Shown here one piece after another: positions 9,683-19,408 of a stretch of 64,000 nt of DNA. Position numbers and translations under genes: made by a program. Position 1 is the stretch's first letter. Every line of letters starts with the position of its first letter. The stretch lies in NCBI RefSeq assembly GCF_003671495.1, contig NZ_RCHN01000006.1:1-64000 (forward strand), written 5' to 3'. The notes beneath the pieces were generated by a model. The model was not told where the DNA came from, did not search any database, and saw nothing but the letters and a program-made list of their open reading frames with translations. Origin of the DNA: Ketobacter sp. (GTDB lineage Bacteria > Pseudomonadota > Gammaproteobacteria > Pseudomonadales > Ketobacteraceae).

Positions 9683-10780
9683 TCAGTAGAGGTGGCGGTG
9701 TTGTTGGTTGAAGGCCTCAAGGCGCGCCATTATAACATCGATAAGCGCGGGCTGGAGCCGGGCGTCGACATGCGCATCAATCGGCAGGTAAGCCCCCCGC
9801 ACTCGATCAAACTTACGGAGTTTGACGGCGTCTTTCTCTGTGGTCAGCACCAGGCCCGCCTCAAACGCTTCCAGATCCAGCTCGGTGTAATCATGATGGT
9901 CCGGAAAACTGTGTGGCTGGTGAGGTATGCCCAACTGCTGCAGGGTGTCGAAAAAACGCTGGGGATTGCCGATGCCTGCCAGACCATGAATCACCTTGCT
10001 GCCGGATAATGCCTTCTCATCAACAGTGGCATCAGTAAAGGCACTGATGAAAGTATCCACGTCAGCTTCAGATTCTCCATTGAGGGGTATCCACTGGCCG
10101 GGCTGCACAGTAAATGGATAGGTGCGGTTGCTGAGGGCGCTCAGATGGCGCAGGCTGGGATGGGATGGCGCTCCGTTCACCAGCACAGCATCCACAGTGT
10201 TGAGGCGCACAACCGGTTCCCGCAGTGGCCCCATCGGTAGCAGCCTGCCGGTACCGAAACCACGCTCGCCATCCACCACCACCAGCTCGATGGTGCGGGA
10301 AAGGCCATAATGCTGGAGCCCGTCATCACTGATGATGACATCCACTTCGCCGCCGTGTACCAGATGTCGCGCGGCACTGGCCCGATCCGGGTCCACCACC
10401 ACCGGCACGCCGGTGCGCAGGTGAATCATCAGTGGTTCGTCGCCGGTGACTGAGGCTTCGTCCGTTACGGATACAACATAGGGGTAACTCGGTGCTTTGC
10501 CGCCGTAACCCCGACTGACCAAGCCCGGACGCAGCCCACGCTGCTGCAAAGCCTCGATCAGCCAGATGCTGATGGGGGTCTTGCCGGTACCACCAACACT
10601 GATATTGCCCACCACGATCACCGGCAGCTCGCAGTGGTAGGCACTTTTTTCGCCATTCATGTAAGCATTGCGGCGACGGCGGGACAGACAGCCAAACAAC
10701 AGGGAGAGCGGCCACAGCAACCAGGCCGACCCGTGCCCCCGATACCATAGTCTGTTGAAGACGCGGTGCAGCATGGTCAC
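9683..10780 (-). CDS. lpxK: Tetraacyldisaccharide 4'-kinase LpxK
   Basis: Membrane-associated kinase that phosphorylates the 4' position of the lipid A disaccharide precursor. 365 residues, with a hydrophobic N-terminal anchor ([12 protein letters not shown], about 19-30) and a P-loop in [12 protein letters not shown]. The start is either GTG at 10780 or ATG two codons later; neither has a strong ribosome binding site. Follows exbD by 14 bases in exbB-exbD-lpxK-kdsB-ptp-murB, a cluster joining LPS and peptidoglycan precursor steps. Confidence 0.94.
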   Translation of the reverse strand: MTMLHRVFNRLWYRGHGSAWLLWPLSLLFGCLSRRRRNAYMNGEKSAYHCELPVIVVGNISVGGTGKTPISIWLIEALQQRGLRPGLVSRGYGGKAPSYPYVVSVTDEASVTGDEPLMIHLRTGVPVVVDPDRASAARHLVHGGEVDVIISDDGLQHYGLSRTIELVVVDGERGFGTGRLLPMGPLREPVVRLNTVDAVLVNGAPSHPSLRHLSALSNRTYPFTVQPGQWIPLNGESEADVDTFISAFTDATVDEKALSGSKVIHGLAGIGNPQRFFDTLQQLGIPHQPHSFPDHHDYTELDLEAFEAGLVLTTEKDAVKLRKFDRVRGAYLPIDAHVDARLQPALIDVIMARLEAFNQQHRHLY

Positions 10781-10794
10781 AGCAACCGCAGCAC

Positions 10795-11211
10795 TTACTG
10801 CTCCGGCTGCTGGGCGGTTAATCTAAGCCGGGTAAAGCCCAGGGCGCCGGACACATCCATGGCCGTCATCACTGACTGGTGGGCAGCGTTGGCGTCCGCA
10901 GTGATGATCAGGGGAATATCCACATTGCCTTTCGACTCCCGTTTGAGCGCCCGCTCCAGGGTTTCCCGATCCCGATTCACCAAGCGCTGCTGGTTGACGG
11001 CGTACTCCCCATCCGCCGTGATCTGGATTTCGATGAACTCCGGAGCTTCCGCGGCGGCCTCCCCCACTGCCTGTGGCAATTCAAGGGTCAGCTCGCGCTC
11101 CCGAGTGAAGGTGGTGGACACCATGAAAAAGATCAGAAGCAGGAACACCACATCGATGAGTGGCGTGAGATTGACATTAACCTCTTCCACCGGCTGACGC
11201 TGAAATTTCAC
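10795..11211 (-). CDS. exbD: ExbD/TolR-family biopolymer transport protein
   Basis: Single-span inner-membrane stator partner of an ExbB-type proton channel. 138 residues; membrane segment about 16-35 containing the conserved Asp in LTPLIDVVFLLLIFFM, then a periplasmic domain. It overlaps exbB by 4 bases. This pair is distinct from the tolQ/tolR pair near 61 kb. With no tonB beside it, its energised partner is unclear; in relatives this exbBD pair sits in the same place upstream of lpxK. Confidence 0.9.
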   Translation of the reverse strand: MKFQRQPVEEVNVNLTPLIDVVFLLLIFFMVSTTFTRERELTLELPQAVGEAAAEAPEFIEIQITADGEYAVNQQRLVNRDRETLERALKRESKGNVDIPLIITADANAAHQSVMTAMDVSGALGFTRLRLTAQQPEQ

Positions 11212-11849
11212 TTCCTGTCACCCTCGGACGTTTCTGCCTCACGGTCACCGTGGATCACATCCACCAATTTCACGGCATCCTGTTCCATCAATACCGCAAT
11301 CTCATCAATGCGGCGGCTGAAGAAGCGATGGAAGAACAACGCAGGAATCGCCACCACCAGGCCGGCGGCGGTGGTGTAGAGGGCCTCTGATATTCCCCCC
11401 GCCAGCACCGCGGCATTACCTGCCCCTTCCAGCACGATGGCATTGAACACCTTGATCATCCCGATGACGGTACCCAACAGACCCAGCAACGGCGCCACCG
11501 CAGCGATGGAACCCAGCAAATTGAGAAAACGCCCCATCTCATGGATTTCATGGGTTGCCGTATCGACGATGGCTTCTTTCATGATGTCGCGGCCGTGCTT
11601 GGCGTTGATCAGACCGGTGGCCAACACCCTGCCCAGGGGGGAGGAATCCCGCAGCTCTTTCACTTTCTTACCGTCCAACTTACCGTTCTTGACCCAACCC
11701 CAGACCTGGGAGATCAGATTGCGGGGACTGATTCGGGTCACCCGCAGCGCCCACAGGCGCTCAACAATGATGGCCAACGCCAAAATGGAGCACAGAATAA
11801 TGGGGTACATCACCAAGCCCCCGGACATAATCACATCAAGCACTCGCAC
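11208..11849 (-). CDS. exbB: MotA/TolQ/ExbB-family proton channel protein
   Basis: Inner-membrane proton-channel subunit, 213 residues with three membrane segments: about 8-28, 107-135 (LLGSIAAVAPLLGLLGTVIG) and 150-172 (ALYTTAAGLVVAIPALFF). Forms the stator complex with ExbD, overlapping it by 4 bases. First gene of the exbB-to-murB run, 170 bases after comEC; that gap probably carries a promoter, which I could not locate with confidence. Confidence 0.92.
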   Translation of the reverse strand: MRVLDVIMSGGLVMYPIILCSILALAIIVERLWALRVTRISPRNLISQVWGWVKNGKLDGKKVKELRDSSPLGRVLATGLINAKHGRDIMKEAIVDTATHEIHEMGRFLNLLGSIAAVAPLLGLLGTVIGMIKVFNAIVLEGAGNAAVLAGGISEALYTTAAGLVVAIPALFFHRFFSRRIDEIAVLMEQDAVKLVDVIHGDREAETSEGDRK

Positions 11850-12019
11850 GCGCTGTAATCTCCTATTTTCTAACTGTTTTTTATCGATTTTTTGCCGGTT
11901 TTAACTCTAGCATACTGTAGCAGCTTTTCGTATTGGGAGCGCTGACTGGATCTCATTTTGATCCTGTTTTAGCCAGTGATCTTGGGCAAAGAGGATGTCC
12001 GCCCCCACTCGGCCACCAA

Positions 12020-14254
12020 TCAGTCACCGGCACCCTCTGGCAGCGCCCGGTAGTAGTACCCGTCCTCAGCAATCACATGCAGCGGGATTCCCCGATCCAA
12101 CACCGGCTCTTGGAGAGACTCCGGCAGCGGTTTGATTGCGATCAGTTCACCGGAATGACCCAGCAGCGACAGCAACTCCGGGATCGCGGCTTTACCTTTG
12201 CCGAGATCCAGCACGATGGCATCAAAGCGCTCGCCGGCAATCTGCTCGAAGACCTGCCGCTGATCACGCTGGGTGCCCAAAGGCCAATACAGCAGTCGGG
12301 TTTGGCCCCAGGTTAACCCCAGCGCACAACGCTCCGGCTTGGCGGCCACCGGGTAACGCTCAAACTGCACGCCCCCACTGTGCCATTGCGCCCGGGAGCA
12401 CAGCCCCGCATAGTGGATGCTTTGCACTGCTCTGGCGCCCAATGCATCGGTGTCCAGTTCAAACGCTGAAAACACCCCGCCACGGGCCAACCACAGATCC
12501 CGGCTGTGGTGCAGCGGTACTTCACCCATGGGCATCATCACTCCCCAATGGGAGAGCAGATCCGACTGCCAGCGAGCGATCGGTTGCGGCCAATGGCTAC
12601 GGGACAGGGACCACACCTGCGACTTCGACTGCAGTATCACACGGCCTGATCCCGAACCCATGATGTATAAACCGTTGCCGGATGACTGGGGCAACAACAT
12701 CGGCAACAACAGCACCACCCCCCAGGCCCGCCCCGGCAGACCCGCACTGACCAGCCAGAGCACCCCCACCATGGCCAGTAGGAGGCTGGCGAGGCTGCGT
12801 TCCCCCACCGTCCACACACTGTAACGCCAACCGCTGATGAGCTGCAGGAACCAGAGCAAACCCTCGGTCACCCACAGCGCAGCATCCAGCAGGAATACCA
12901 CGGATTCTCCGCACAAGGACCACAGGGTTACCCAGAGCAGGCTCAGGGGCACCACCACAAAGCCGATCACAGGAATCGCCAGTGCGTTGGTGAACGCCGA
13001 CACCAGGGAGACGGAATGCACCGCGTACAGCAGCGCCGGGGCCAGCCCCACGAACAAACCCAACTGGACCTGGCTCCATTGGGAGAGGCCTGATCGGGCG
13101 GAAACTCCGCCACCGATGAGCCAGAGAATCAGATAGACCGCCACGAACGACAGCCAGAAGCCCAGACTCAAGCAGGCCACCGGGTCCCACAGCAGCACCA
13201 GCGTCAGCGCCACCAGCAACCCAAACCAAAGGTGCTGGGCACGCCCGGTCAATTTCAGCAATACGTAGACGCTGAGCATGATCAGCGCCCGCTGCGTGGG
13301 AATGGCAAATCCGGCCAGGCCGGCGTAAAACAGACAGGCAATCCAGGCCACCACCAACGCCCCGTGACTGGCCGGGTAGCGATTGGTAAAGCCATGCCAG
13401 CGCCGAAACAGGGGCAGTACAAGGAAGGTTACCAGGGTGGCCACCAGCCCCACATGCAAGCCGGAGATGGCCACCAGGTGGGTGGTCCCGGTGCGGTTAA
13501 AGACTTCCCAATGCGGGTCCCCCATCAGGCTGCGATCCCCGCTCACCAGCGCCAGAATCACCGGGTAGGACGAGAGGCCGCCCTCGCCGGATGCCAGCAT
13601 CCGCCGGGCCAGAACAGCATTCAGCTCAGTTCGAACCCGATCCATAGACCACCAGGTTTCACGCAACGGCGTTACCGCGGCCCCTTTCTTGAGTTTGACC
13701 CGGGCCACTACATGATTAGAAAGCAACCAACGTTGGACATTGAACGCGGCGGGGCTGGACTGCACGCGGATCGCCGTAGGTTGCACCGGCACCTGGACGC
13801 GTTGCCCCGGCCGCAGCAGTGAGTGTTGCCTGGTGGTGCTGAGCTCTACCACCACAGGCCATAACCCCGGCAGCCGGTCCGTGAAAACGGAGCAGTCCGC
13901 GGCGGTCTGACCCAGGCAATCCACCCGCACCCGATAGCGGGTATTGAACCGGCTGACCTGGGGGACACCAAATAGCTCGCCGCTCAGATAGTAGGTCGCC
14001 CCGGCCTCCAGCGGCCAGGGAGACAGCCGCTGCTTGACCAGGCTGCCGATGCCCACCCCCAGCATCAGGGCGCTCACAAAGCCCACTACCAGCCCCTTTG
14101 ACGAGGCCAATCCACGCTGCCATAGCCGCCATGTGACCACCCCCAAAGTGGCCGCTAACCCCATGAAAACCGGGGAGAACTGGCCGCATTCGGAGGGCAG
14201 GATCATGACTGGGAGCATTATTCCCAGTGGAACGCCCAACACCCACATCCACAT
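12020..14254 (-). CDS. comEC: ComEC/Rec2-family DNA internalisation protein with degenerate C-terminal domain
   Basis: Polytopic inner-membrane protein that in competent bacteria forms the DNA uptake channel. 744 residues: N-terminal membrane segments, a DUF4131/OB-like domain to about 200, and the competence core with the hallmark HLVAISGLHVGL at 259-270 followed by a run of membrane helices. The last 230 residues occupy the place of the metallo-beta-lactamase domain, but its usual DVGQGDA and HxDxDH motifs are not visible (only DLGKGKA near the end). So the gene is ComEC by core, with a probably non-catalytic tail. Divergent from the DUF2062 gene, 60 bases away. Confidence 0.88.
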   Translation of the reverse strand: MWMWVLGVPLGIMLPVMILPSECGQFSPVFMGLAATLGVVTWRLWQRGLASSKGLVVGFVSALMLGVGIGSLVKQRLSPWPLEAGATYYLSGELFGVPQVSRFNTRYRVRVDCLGQTAADCSVFTDRLPGLWPVVVELSTTRQHSLLRPGQRVQVPVQPTAIRVQSSPAAFNVQRWLLSNHVVARVKLKKGAAVTPLRETWWSMDRVRTELNAVLARRMLASGEGGLSSYPVILALVSGDRSLMGDPHWEVFNRTGTTHLVAISGLHVGLVATLVTFLVLPLFRRWHGFTNRYPASHGALVVAWIACLFYAGLAGFAIPTQRALIMLSVYVLLKLTGRAQHLWFGLLVALTLVLLWDPVACLSLGFWLSFVAVYLILWLIGGGVSARSGLSQWSQVQLGLFVGLAPALLYAVHSVSLVSAFTNALAIPVIGFVVVPLSLLWVTLWSLCGESVVFLLDAALWVTEGLLWFLQLISGWRYSVWTVGERSLASLLLAMVGVLWLVSAGLPGRAWGVVLLLPMLLPQSSGNGLYIMGSGSGRVILQSKSQVWSLSRSHWPQPIARWQSDLLSHWGVMMPMGEVPLHHSRDLWLARGGVFSAFELDTDALGARAVQSIHYAGLCSRAQWHSGGVQFERYPVAAKPERCALGLTWGQTRLLYWPLGTQRDQRQVFEQIAGERFDAIVLDLGKGKAAIPELLSLLGHSGELIAIKPLPESLQEPVLDRGIPLHVIAEDGYYYRALPEGAGD

Positions 14255-14314
14255 CTAGTGTTATGCCTCTATTGCCGGCATAATAAGCGCGCTTTGGCAG
14301 GAATCAGGTAACCA

Positions 14315-14884
14315 TTGGCCTTGAAAAACATATTCAAAAAATACATTCCGGCGCCCCAGACCATTATTGAAAATCGTTGGATTTCGAAGCTCGGGCCAAG
14401 AATCAAAGATCCCAACCTGTGGCACCTGAATCGACGCTCGGTTTCTGCAGGCATATTCGCCGGCATCCTTTGTGCCTTCATTCCCCTGCCCATCCAGATC
14501 TTTGTCGCTATCTTTCTCTGCTTTTTTATCCATGGCAATCTGCCTATCTCCGTGGCATCGACCTGGGTCAGCAACCCCTTTACCTACATCCCGCTGTACT
14601 ATTTTTGCTATGAAGTGGGGGCCTGGATCGTCGGAGTGCCCGTGAACACCCAGGGTCAACCCATCAGCGTGGATTTCAACATTATATTGACGGACTTCGA
14701 CGGGTTTCTGAAACAGCTGGCAGAGCTGGGCTGGAAAGCCATTGGACCGCTGTTTTTTGGCTGTGCGCTGGTGGGACTGGTCTCGGCCACGTTGGGTTTC
14801 GTCGCCATTCGCCTGTTGTGGCGTATGCACATTTATCGATCGTGGAACCATCGCCGGGAACGCCGCCTCAAAAAGCGCAGCTGA
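14315..14884 (+). CDS. DUF2062 domain membrane protein
   Basis: Uncharacterised small membrane protein of the DUF2062 family, 189 residues. PNLWHLNRRSVSAGIFAG at about 34-51 is the family signature, followed by membrane segments near 44-75 and 90-110 and a last one near 145-168, and a basic C-terminal tail. Start is TTG at 14315, or TTG at 14321; both follow a CAGG. Sits between comEC and lolD in the order I recall from Pseudomonas; converges on lolD with 9 bases between stops. Function unknown. Confidence 0.82.
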   Translation: MALKNIFKKYIPAPQTIIENRWISKLGPRIKDPNLWHLNRRSVSAGIFAGILCAFIPLPIQIFVAIFLCFFIHGNLPISVASTWVSNPFTYIPLYYFCYEVGAWIVGVPVNTQGQPISVDFNIILTDFDGFLKQLAELGWKAIGPLFFGCALVGLVSATLGFVAIRLLWRMHIYRSWNHRRERRLKKRS

Positions 14885-14893
14885 TCCCTGGAC

Positions 14894-15598
14894 TCAGAGC
14901 GCCGCCAACCCTTCCCTGTCGGCATCCATCAGGTGCCCGTCTTCCATCTTAACCACCCGGTCCACCTGGCTGGCCAGCCCCAGATCATGGGTCACGATCA
15001 GGAACGAGGTTTTCAAGCTGCGATTGAGTTCATGCATCAGAGCCTGAACCTCGCGCGCAGTATGCACATCAAGGTTGCCGGTGGGTTCATCCGCCATTAC
15101 GCAGGATGGCTGGGTCACCAGTGCCCGCGCGATGGCCACCCGCTGGCGCTCACCGCCGGACAACTCCGCTGGCTTGTGCTGAATCCGGTGGCCAAGGCCC
15201 ACCCGTTCCAGCATCTCAGTGGCTCGGCGCTTGACCTCCCCGATGGGGGACTTGCGCAACAGCAGGGGCATGGCCACGTTCTCCAGGGCGCTGAACTCCG
15301 GCAGCAGGTGGTGAAACTGGTACACAAAACCGATGTGCTGGTTACGCACCACGCCCCGCTGCTTGTCACTGAGGACACTGAAGTCCTCACCGCCAATCAA
15401 AACCTGTCCCTGTGAAGGCACGTCCAGGCCACTCAACAGATGCAACAGCGTGGTTTTACCGGAGCCGGAGTTGCCAATGATCGCCACAAACTCCCCCTCC
15501 TGCAGCGTAAAATCCACCTGCTTGAGGACCTGCACTTCCACCGGTCCTTCATCGAAACTCTTCGACAGCTGACGACACTCCAGCACCACCTTACTCAT
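14894..15598 (-). CDS. lolD: Lipoprotein-releasing ABC transporter ATPase LolD
   Basis: Cytoplasmic ATPase powering release of outer-membrane lipoproteins from the inner membrane to LolA. 234 residues from the ATG at 15598. Walker [10 protein letters not shown] (42-50), signature [15 protein letters not shown], Walker [12 protein letters not shown] and the switch His in TSFLIVTHD are intact. Its start lies inside the end of the upstream permease gene (8-base overlap), so the two are coupled. Open frame continues 20 codons further up but within the permease and is not needed. Confidence 0.95.
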   Translation of the reverse strand: MSKVVLECRQLSKSFDEGPVEVQVLKQVDFTLQEGEFVAIIGNSGSGKTTLLHLLSGLDVPSQGQVLIGGEDFSVLSDKQRGVVRNQHIGFVYQFHHLLPEFSALENVAMPLLLRKSPIGEVKRRATEMLERVGLGHRIQHKPAELSGGERQRVAIARALVTQPSCVMADEPTGNLDVHTAREVQALMHELNRSLKTSFLIVTHDLGLASQVDRVVKMEDGHLMDADREGLAAL

Positions 15599-16826
15599 AA
15601 CGCAGTGCCTCCGCCGGCTGAACTTTGGCGGCCTTGCGCGCCGGATACAGGGTGGCAAAAAAGCTCATCAGAAAGCCCATGCCGCTGACAAACATGACGT
15701 TCTCCCAGCGCAGCTCTGACGGCAGGTAATTCACAAAGTACTGGGCGAACAGTTTGCGATGCAGCACCTGCTCCAGCCAGAGGGCGAAATCACTGATATT
15801 GAGCGCCACCAACACCCCAAGGGCTGTGCCCGCCAGAGTACCGACCACGCCGATGAAACTGCCCTGCACCATGAACACCCCCATGATGGTATTGGGTGAT
15901 GCACCCAGGGTGCGCAGTATCGCGATGTCGGATTTCTTGTCGGTCACCACCATCACCAGGCTGGAGACAATATTGAAAGCCGCTACCGCCACAATCAGCA
16001 ACAGCAGCAATGCCATCATGGTTTTCTCCATTTTGATGGCCTGGAACAGGGTGCCGTGGGTGCGGGTCCAGTCGCTGGCGTAGAACTGTCCTTGCTGCTT
16101 GGCCACCAGATCCCAGGCCACCTGTCCCGCCGTGAAGAGGTCCTTCACCTGCAGGCGCACCCCTTCCACATTGCCCTTGATACGGGCCAGGCGGGCGGCA
16201 TCCTCCAGATTGACAAAACCCACCATGCCATCCAGCTCTGCCCCCACTTCAAAGGTTCCCACCAGAGTCAGCCGCTTGAAGCGCGGAATGACCCCGGCCG
16301 GCGTCAAGGCGGCTTCGGGCAGGACCAGGGTTACCTTATCCCCGATCACCAGGCCCAGTTTGCGGGCCAGGGCCGAGCCCAACACCACATTGAAACTACC
16401 GGGTTGCAATTCCTGCAGCGACCCCGATTTGAGATGATTGGGAAGAATGGACACCTGGCCTTCGTAGTCCGGATGAATACCGCTGACAAAGGCACTGTCC
16501 ACCATCCCTTTATTGCTGAGCAGGCCCTGCAATTGAATGAAGGGGGCGGCGCCGGTCACCCGCGGGTCCTGGCGGGCCATGTCGACAATGGACTGCCAAT
16601 CCTCAATGGGTTGATAGCCCATGACACTGGCCTGGGGCACCATCCCCAGGATGCGGCGCTGCAGCTCCCGGTCGAAGCCGTTCATGACCGACAGAACCAC
16701 GATCAATACGGTTACGCCCAGGGTCAAGCCCAGGATAGAGGTGAGGGAAATAAATGAAATGAAGTGATTACGCCGCTTGGCGCGGGTATAGCGTAATCCA
16801 ACAAACAGGGAAACGGGTCTGAACAT
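15591..16826 (-). CDS. lolC: Lipoprotein-releasing ABC transporter permease (LolC/LolE, possibly LolF)
   Basis: Inner-membrane permease of the Lol lipoprotein sorting machine, 411 residues from the ATG at 16826. One N-terminal membrane segment (about 25-48, [20 protein letters not shown]), a large periplasmic MacB-like domain, then three C-terminal membrane segments, ending in the conserved [16 protein letters not shown]. Pseudomonas and E. coli carry two permease genes, lolC and lolE, around lolD; only one is here and a tetR gene follows directly, so this may be a LolF-type homodimer unless a second copy lies elsewhere. Confidence 0.92.
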   Translation of the reverse strand: MFRPVSLFVGLRYTRAKRRNHFISFISLTSILGLTLGVTVLIVVLSVMNGFDRELQRRILGMVPQASVMGYQPIEDWQSIVDMARQDPRVTGAAPFIQLQGLLSNKGMVDSAFVSGIHPDYEGQVSILPNHLKSGSLQELQPGSFNVVLGSALARKLGLVIGDKVTLVLPEAALTPAGVIPRFKRLTLVGTFEVGAELDGMVGFVNLEDAARLARIKGNVEGVRLQVKDLFTAGQVAWDLVAKQQGQFYASDWTRTHGTLFQAIKMEKTMMALLLLLIVAVAAFNIVSSLVMVVTDKKSDIAILRTLGASPNTIMGVFMVQGSFIGVVGTLAGTALGVLVALNISDFALWLEQVLHRKLFAQYFVNYLPSELRWENVMFVSGMGFLMSFFATLYPARKAAKVQPAEALRYE

Positions 16827-16871
16827 GGGGCGCAATTAAACCACAGGGTTAACGGTAAAGCTATGACAGGC

Positions 16872-17531
16872 TCAGGCTTTAGAGGCCCCTTTCAACATCA
16901 AGTTCAACGCCAACTCCAGTGAACTTTGGAATTCGATCTGGAACGGTGCCAGTTCCGGTCGCGCCATTACCTTTTGCACCGCCGGGGGCGGATTACCCAG
17001 GGGCCAGAGCCCGGCAATCAGCGCAAACAGGGTATGGCCGATCTGCATCAGGTTCTGTGATGGCAGGCTGGGCAACGCTGTCTGTACCGTACCCATGATC
17101 CGTACCCCCAGCGCCATGGACTCGGTCTTAAAGGTCAGCAACGCCTGCTCGGACAGATTCTGTTCCAGTACCGAGGCCAACACACTCACCAACTCACACA
17201 TGCGCGGGCACGCGGCGATGGAGTCCGCTACCAGAGCGGCAAAAGCCGGAATGTCGTCACTGCCCTTCAGCGCGGCCACCCCCTGCTCCAGCTGTATCAA
17301 CCAGTCATCCCAATCCTGGCGCAACAGCGTCAGGAAGATCTCTTCACGGCTTTCGAAATAACGATAGACATTGGACTTGGCCACTCCCGCACCACGGGCG
17401 ATGGCATTCAGGCTCACCTGGTCGAACCCTTTTTCCGCCATCAGGTGCGCCGCGGCACTGAGGATATCCTGCCTGCGCTGCTCAATTTGTTCAGGCTGAC
17501 GGGCCCGTTTGAAATCCGATACACACTTCAT
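16872..17531 (-). CDS. TetR family transcriptional regulator divergent from SDR gene
   Basis: TetR-type repressor, 219 residues, with HTH at about 43-62 (LNAIARGAGVAKSNVYRYF). The C-terminal half is helical without an assignable ligand. It is transcribed away from a short-chain dehydrogenase gene across 235 bases. That gap contains a good sigma70-like promoter facing the dehydrogenase with a 7+7 inverted repeat lodged in the spacer, so the simplest reading is that this protein represses the dehydrogenase. The gene ends 46 bases upstream of lolC's start and may share its transcript. Confidence 0.85.
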   Translation of the reverse strand: MKCVSDFKRARQPEQIEQRRQDILSAAAHLMAEKGFDQVSLNAIARGAGVAKSNVYRYFESREEIFLTLLRQDWDDWLIQLEQGVAALKGSDDIPAFAALVADSIAACPRMCELVSVLASVLEQNLSEQALLTFKTESMALGVRIMGTVQTALPSLPSQNLMQIGHTLFALIAGLWPLGNPPPAVQKVMARPELAPFQIEFQSSLELALNLMLKGASKA

Positions 17532-17644
17532 CGGACGGATTCTAGCACGTTCGCTGCGTTAAAAATCATCGCCTTATACCAAAAACAGTGCCACTGAGCC
17601 CTGCTTTCGCCTCCCAACTTCTACAGGCCATAACAACCGGACAA

Positions 17645-17673
17645 TTGACAAAAGACTGGCGGTCTTTTAATTT
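17645..17673 (+). promoter_or_regulatory. Sigma70-like promoter of the SDR gene
   Basis: TTGACA (17645-17650), exact consensus, 17-base spacer, TAATTT (17668-17673). About 90 bases upstream of the SDR start codon, so the transcript would have a leader of roughly 85 bases. Confidence 0.65.
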
Positions 17674-17687
17674 TGTGACCACTGGTC
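17650..17687 (+). promoter_or_regulatory. Candidate TetR operators in the SDR promoter
   Basis: Inverted repeat aaaagac (17650-17656) / gtctttt (17662-17668) with a 5-base centre fills the -35/-10 spacer. A second palindrome, gacca-c-tggtc (17677-17687), lies at the expected start of transcription. Both are well placed for repression by the divergent TetR protein; binding is inferred. Confidence 0.5.
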
Positions 17688-17766
17688 TCTTACAGGATAG
17701 CAGCCTGACCGGCTCTTTATCCGAACGACCCGGGTAAACACACCCATTCATTCCAAGGAGGATGCC

Positions 17767-18666
17767 ATGCAGTGGTCCATTGATTCCATTTCTGATCTGA
17801 ATAACAAAACCATACTGATCACCGGTGCCAACAGCGGCATCGGGTTTGAAGCGGCCAAGGTGCTGGCGGCCAAAGGTGCACACGTGATTCTCGCCTGCCG
17901 TAACCCCAACAAGGGGCAGGCAGCCATAGACGCCATTAAACGAGACCACGCGGGTGCCCAGTTGACGCTAATGAGCCTGGACCTGTCGAGCCTGCAATCG
18001 GTACGGGATTGCTGTGCGGAGGTGGCAGCCCGGTTCGATCACCTGGACGTGCTGGTAAACAACGCCGGCGTCATGGCACCACCCTACAGTAAAACCGCGG
18101 ACGGATTTGAAAGCCAGTTCGGCACCAATCATCTGGGGCACTTTGCCCTGACGGCGCGTCTGCTGCCTCTGCTGGAGAAAGCCGAAGCCGGGCGCGTGGT
18201 GGTGGTGAGCAGTGTGGCCCACCGCCTGGGTTACATCCGGTTCCAGGACCTCAACTGGGAGAAGCGCTACTCCCGCTGGCAAGCATACGGACAAAGCAAG
18301 CTGGCCAACCTCATGTTTGCGAAGGAGCTGCAACGCCGGCTGCAACAACGGGGCTCGAACGTGATCGCGGTGGCCGTGCACCCCGGCTATTCCAATACCA
18401 ATCTGCAGCAGTATATGCCCGCCAACCGGCTGCTCAATTCGATCTTTTCACAAAGCCAGGCCGCCGGTGCGCTACCGACCCTGTGCGCAGTGACACAACC
18501 AGGCTTGCGCGGCGGTGAATATATTGGTCCCAACGGTTTCCTGGAAATGCAGGGCAAACCGGATCTTGCCTATTCCACTCGCCGCGCCAATGATGGCCCC
18601 ATGGCACAACGACTGTGGGAAGTGTCCGAGCAAATGACGGGCGAGCCGTTTCTGGGCGCAGCCTGA
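17767..18666 (+). CDS. Short-chain dehydrogenase/reductase (retinol dehydrogenase-like)
   Basis: NAD(P)-dependent oxidoreductase of the SDR superfamily, 299 residues. Rossmann motif TGANSGIG at 19-26, NNAG at 98-101, catalytic Ser149, Tyr174 and Lys178 in YGQSK. The overall shape (RNxxK after beta2, FQDLNW after the serine) resembles the retinol dehydrogenase/WW-oxidoreductase-like group; the real substrate, perhaps a long-chain alcohol or aldehyde, is not evident. A strong ribosome binding site AAGGAGG sits 5 bases before the ATG. Probably controlled by the divergent TetR gene. Confidence 0.88.
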   Translation: MQWSIDSISDLNNKTILITGANSGIGFEAAKVLAAKGAHVILACRNPNKGQAAIDAIKRDHAGAQLTLMSLDLSSLQSVRDCCAEVAARFDHLDVLVNNAGVMAPPYSKTADGFESQFGTNHLGHFALTARLLPLLEKAEAGRVVVVSSVAHRLGYIRFQDLNWEKRYSRWQAYGQSKLANLMFAKELQRRLQQRGSNVIAVAVHPGYSNTNLQQYMPANRLLNSIFSQSQAAGALPTLCAVTQPGLRGGEYIGPNGFLEMQGKPDLAYSTRRANDGPMAQRLWEVSEQMTGEPFLGAA

Positions 18667-18762
18667 ACCAGGAGCAACGTTTCCGGGCCCGCACAGGCCC
18701 GGGAGCTGCCCACTAAGCCTAAAGCGTCTACACTTAGACAACTACGGCTTGGGAAGCACACT

Positions 18763-19338
18763 ATGGAGCGGCGGGACTTTTACCGGATAGAAGACCGGGT
18801 TCACCTGATTAAAACCCCGATTGAACGTCATCTGCTGTCGGATGATCCCTACAGCGATATCTACCACATTCCGCGGCAGGCGCTGTTGGTGAGTCAGTTG
18901 CAATCCATCGACAACGAGAGCCGGGAACTGCTGCGGCAGGTGGGTGACAGCAACCGGGCTCTGGGCAGCTACCTGCGCTACCTGGAAGAGAAAATCGATC
19001 TCATTGCGAAATATCTGGTAAGCCACGACAAACAGATCAGTCAAAAAGAGTCCGTGAACCTGAGCGAGGGCGGCATCTCCTTCTATCACGCCAATGAACT
19101 CCCCCTGGACAGCTATCTCCACGTGATCATGGTGCTGTTCCCCAGCTACGCCACCATCGCCAGCATCGGTATCGTCAAAAGTTGCGAAAAAATAGAGGAA
19201 CAACCCTCAATTTACCGAGTGGGCGTGGAATTCGAAGTCTTACTGGAGCCGGATCGCAAACAGATTGTACGCCACATTCGCCGACTGCAATCCCGGGAGA
19301 TTCGTGACCAATCCCATACTTCCAATGAAAACAATTAG
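18763..19338 (+). CDS. PilZ domain-containing protein
   Basis: Putative cyclic-di-GMP effector, 191 residues. The N terminus has the arginine motif RRDFYR (3-8) and the body has NLSEGGISF (99-107), matching the RxxxR and D/NxSxxG signatures of PilZ. Between them lies a helical stretch (about 45-90) not part of a minimal PilZ fold, as in a Pseudomonas homologue found at this position next to lolE. No output domain. A small hairpin (gtcta/tagac, 18726-18739) lies just before the start; RBS GGGAAG. Confidence 0.83.
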   Translation: MERRDFYRIEDRVHLIKTPIERHLLSDDPYSDIYHIPRQALLVSQLQSIDNESRELLRQVGDSNRALGSYLRYLEEKIDLIAKYLVSHDKQISQKESVNLSEGGISFYHANELPLDSYLHVIMVLFPSYATIASIGIVKSCEKIEEQPSIYRVGVEFEVLLEPDRKQIVRHIRRLQSREIRDQSHTSNENN

Positions 19339-19408
19339 CGAAAGCAAAGATTTATCTGCTATAACTAAACAGATACTCAAGGCAAACCGCCGAAAAAAGG
19401 TCTTTACC

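Noticed and set aside
18683..18702. GC-rich hairpin after the SDR gene as a terminator
   Set aside because: The ccgggcc/ggcccgg stem is real, but no T-run follows, so intrinsic termination is not supported.
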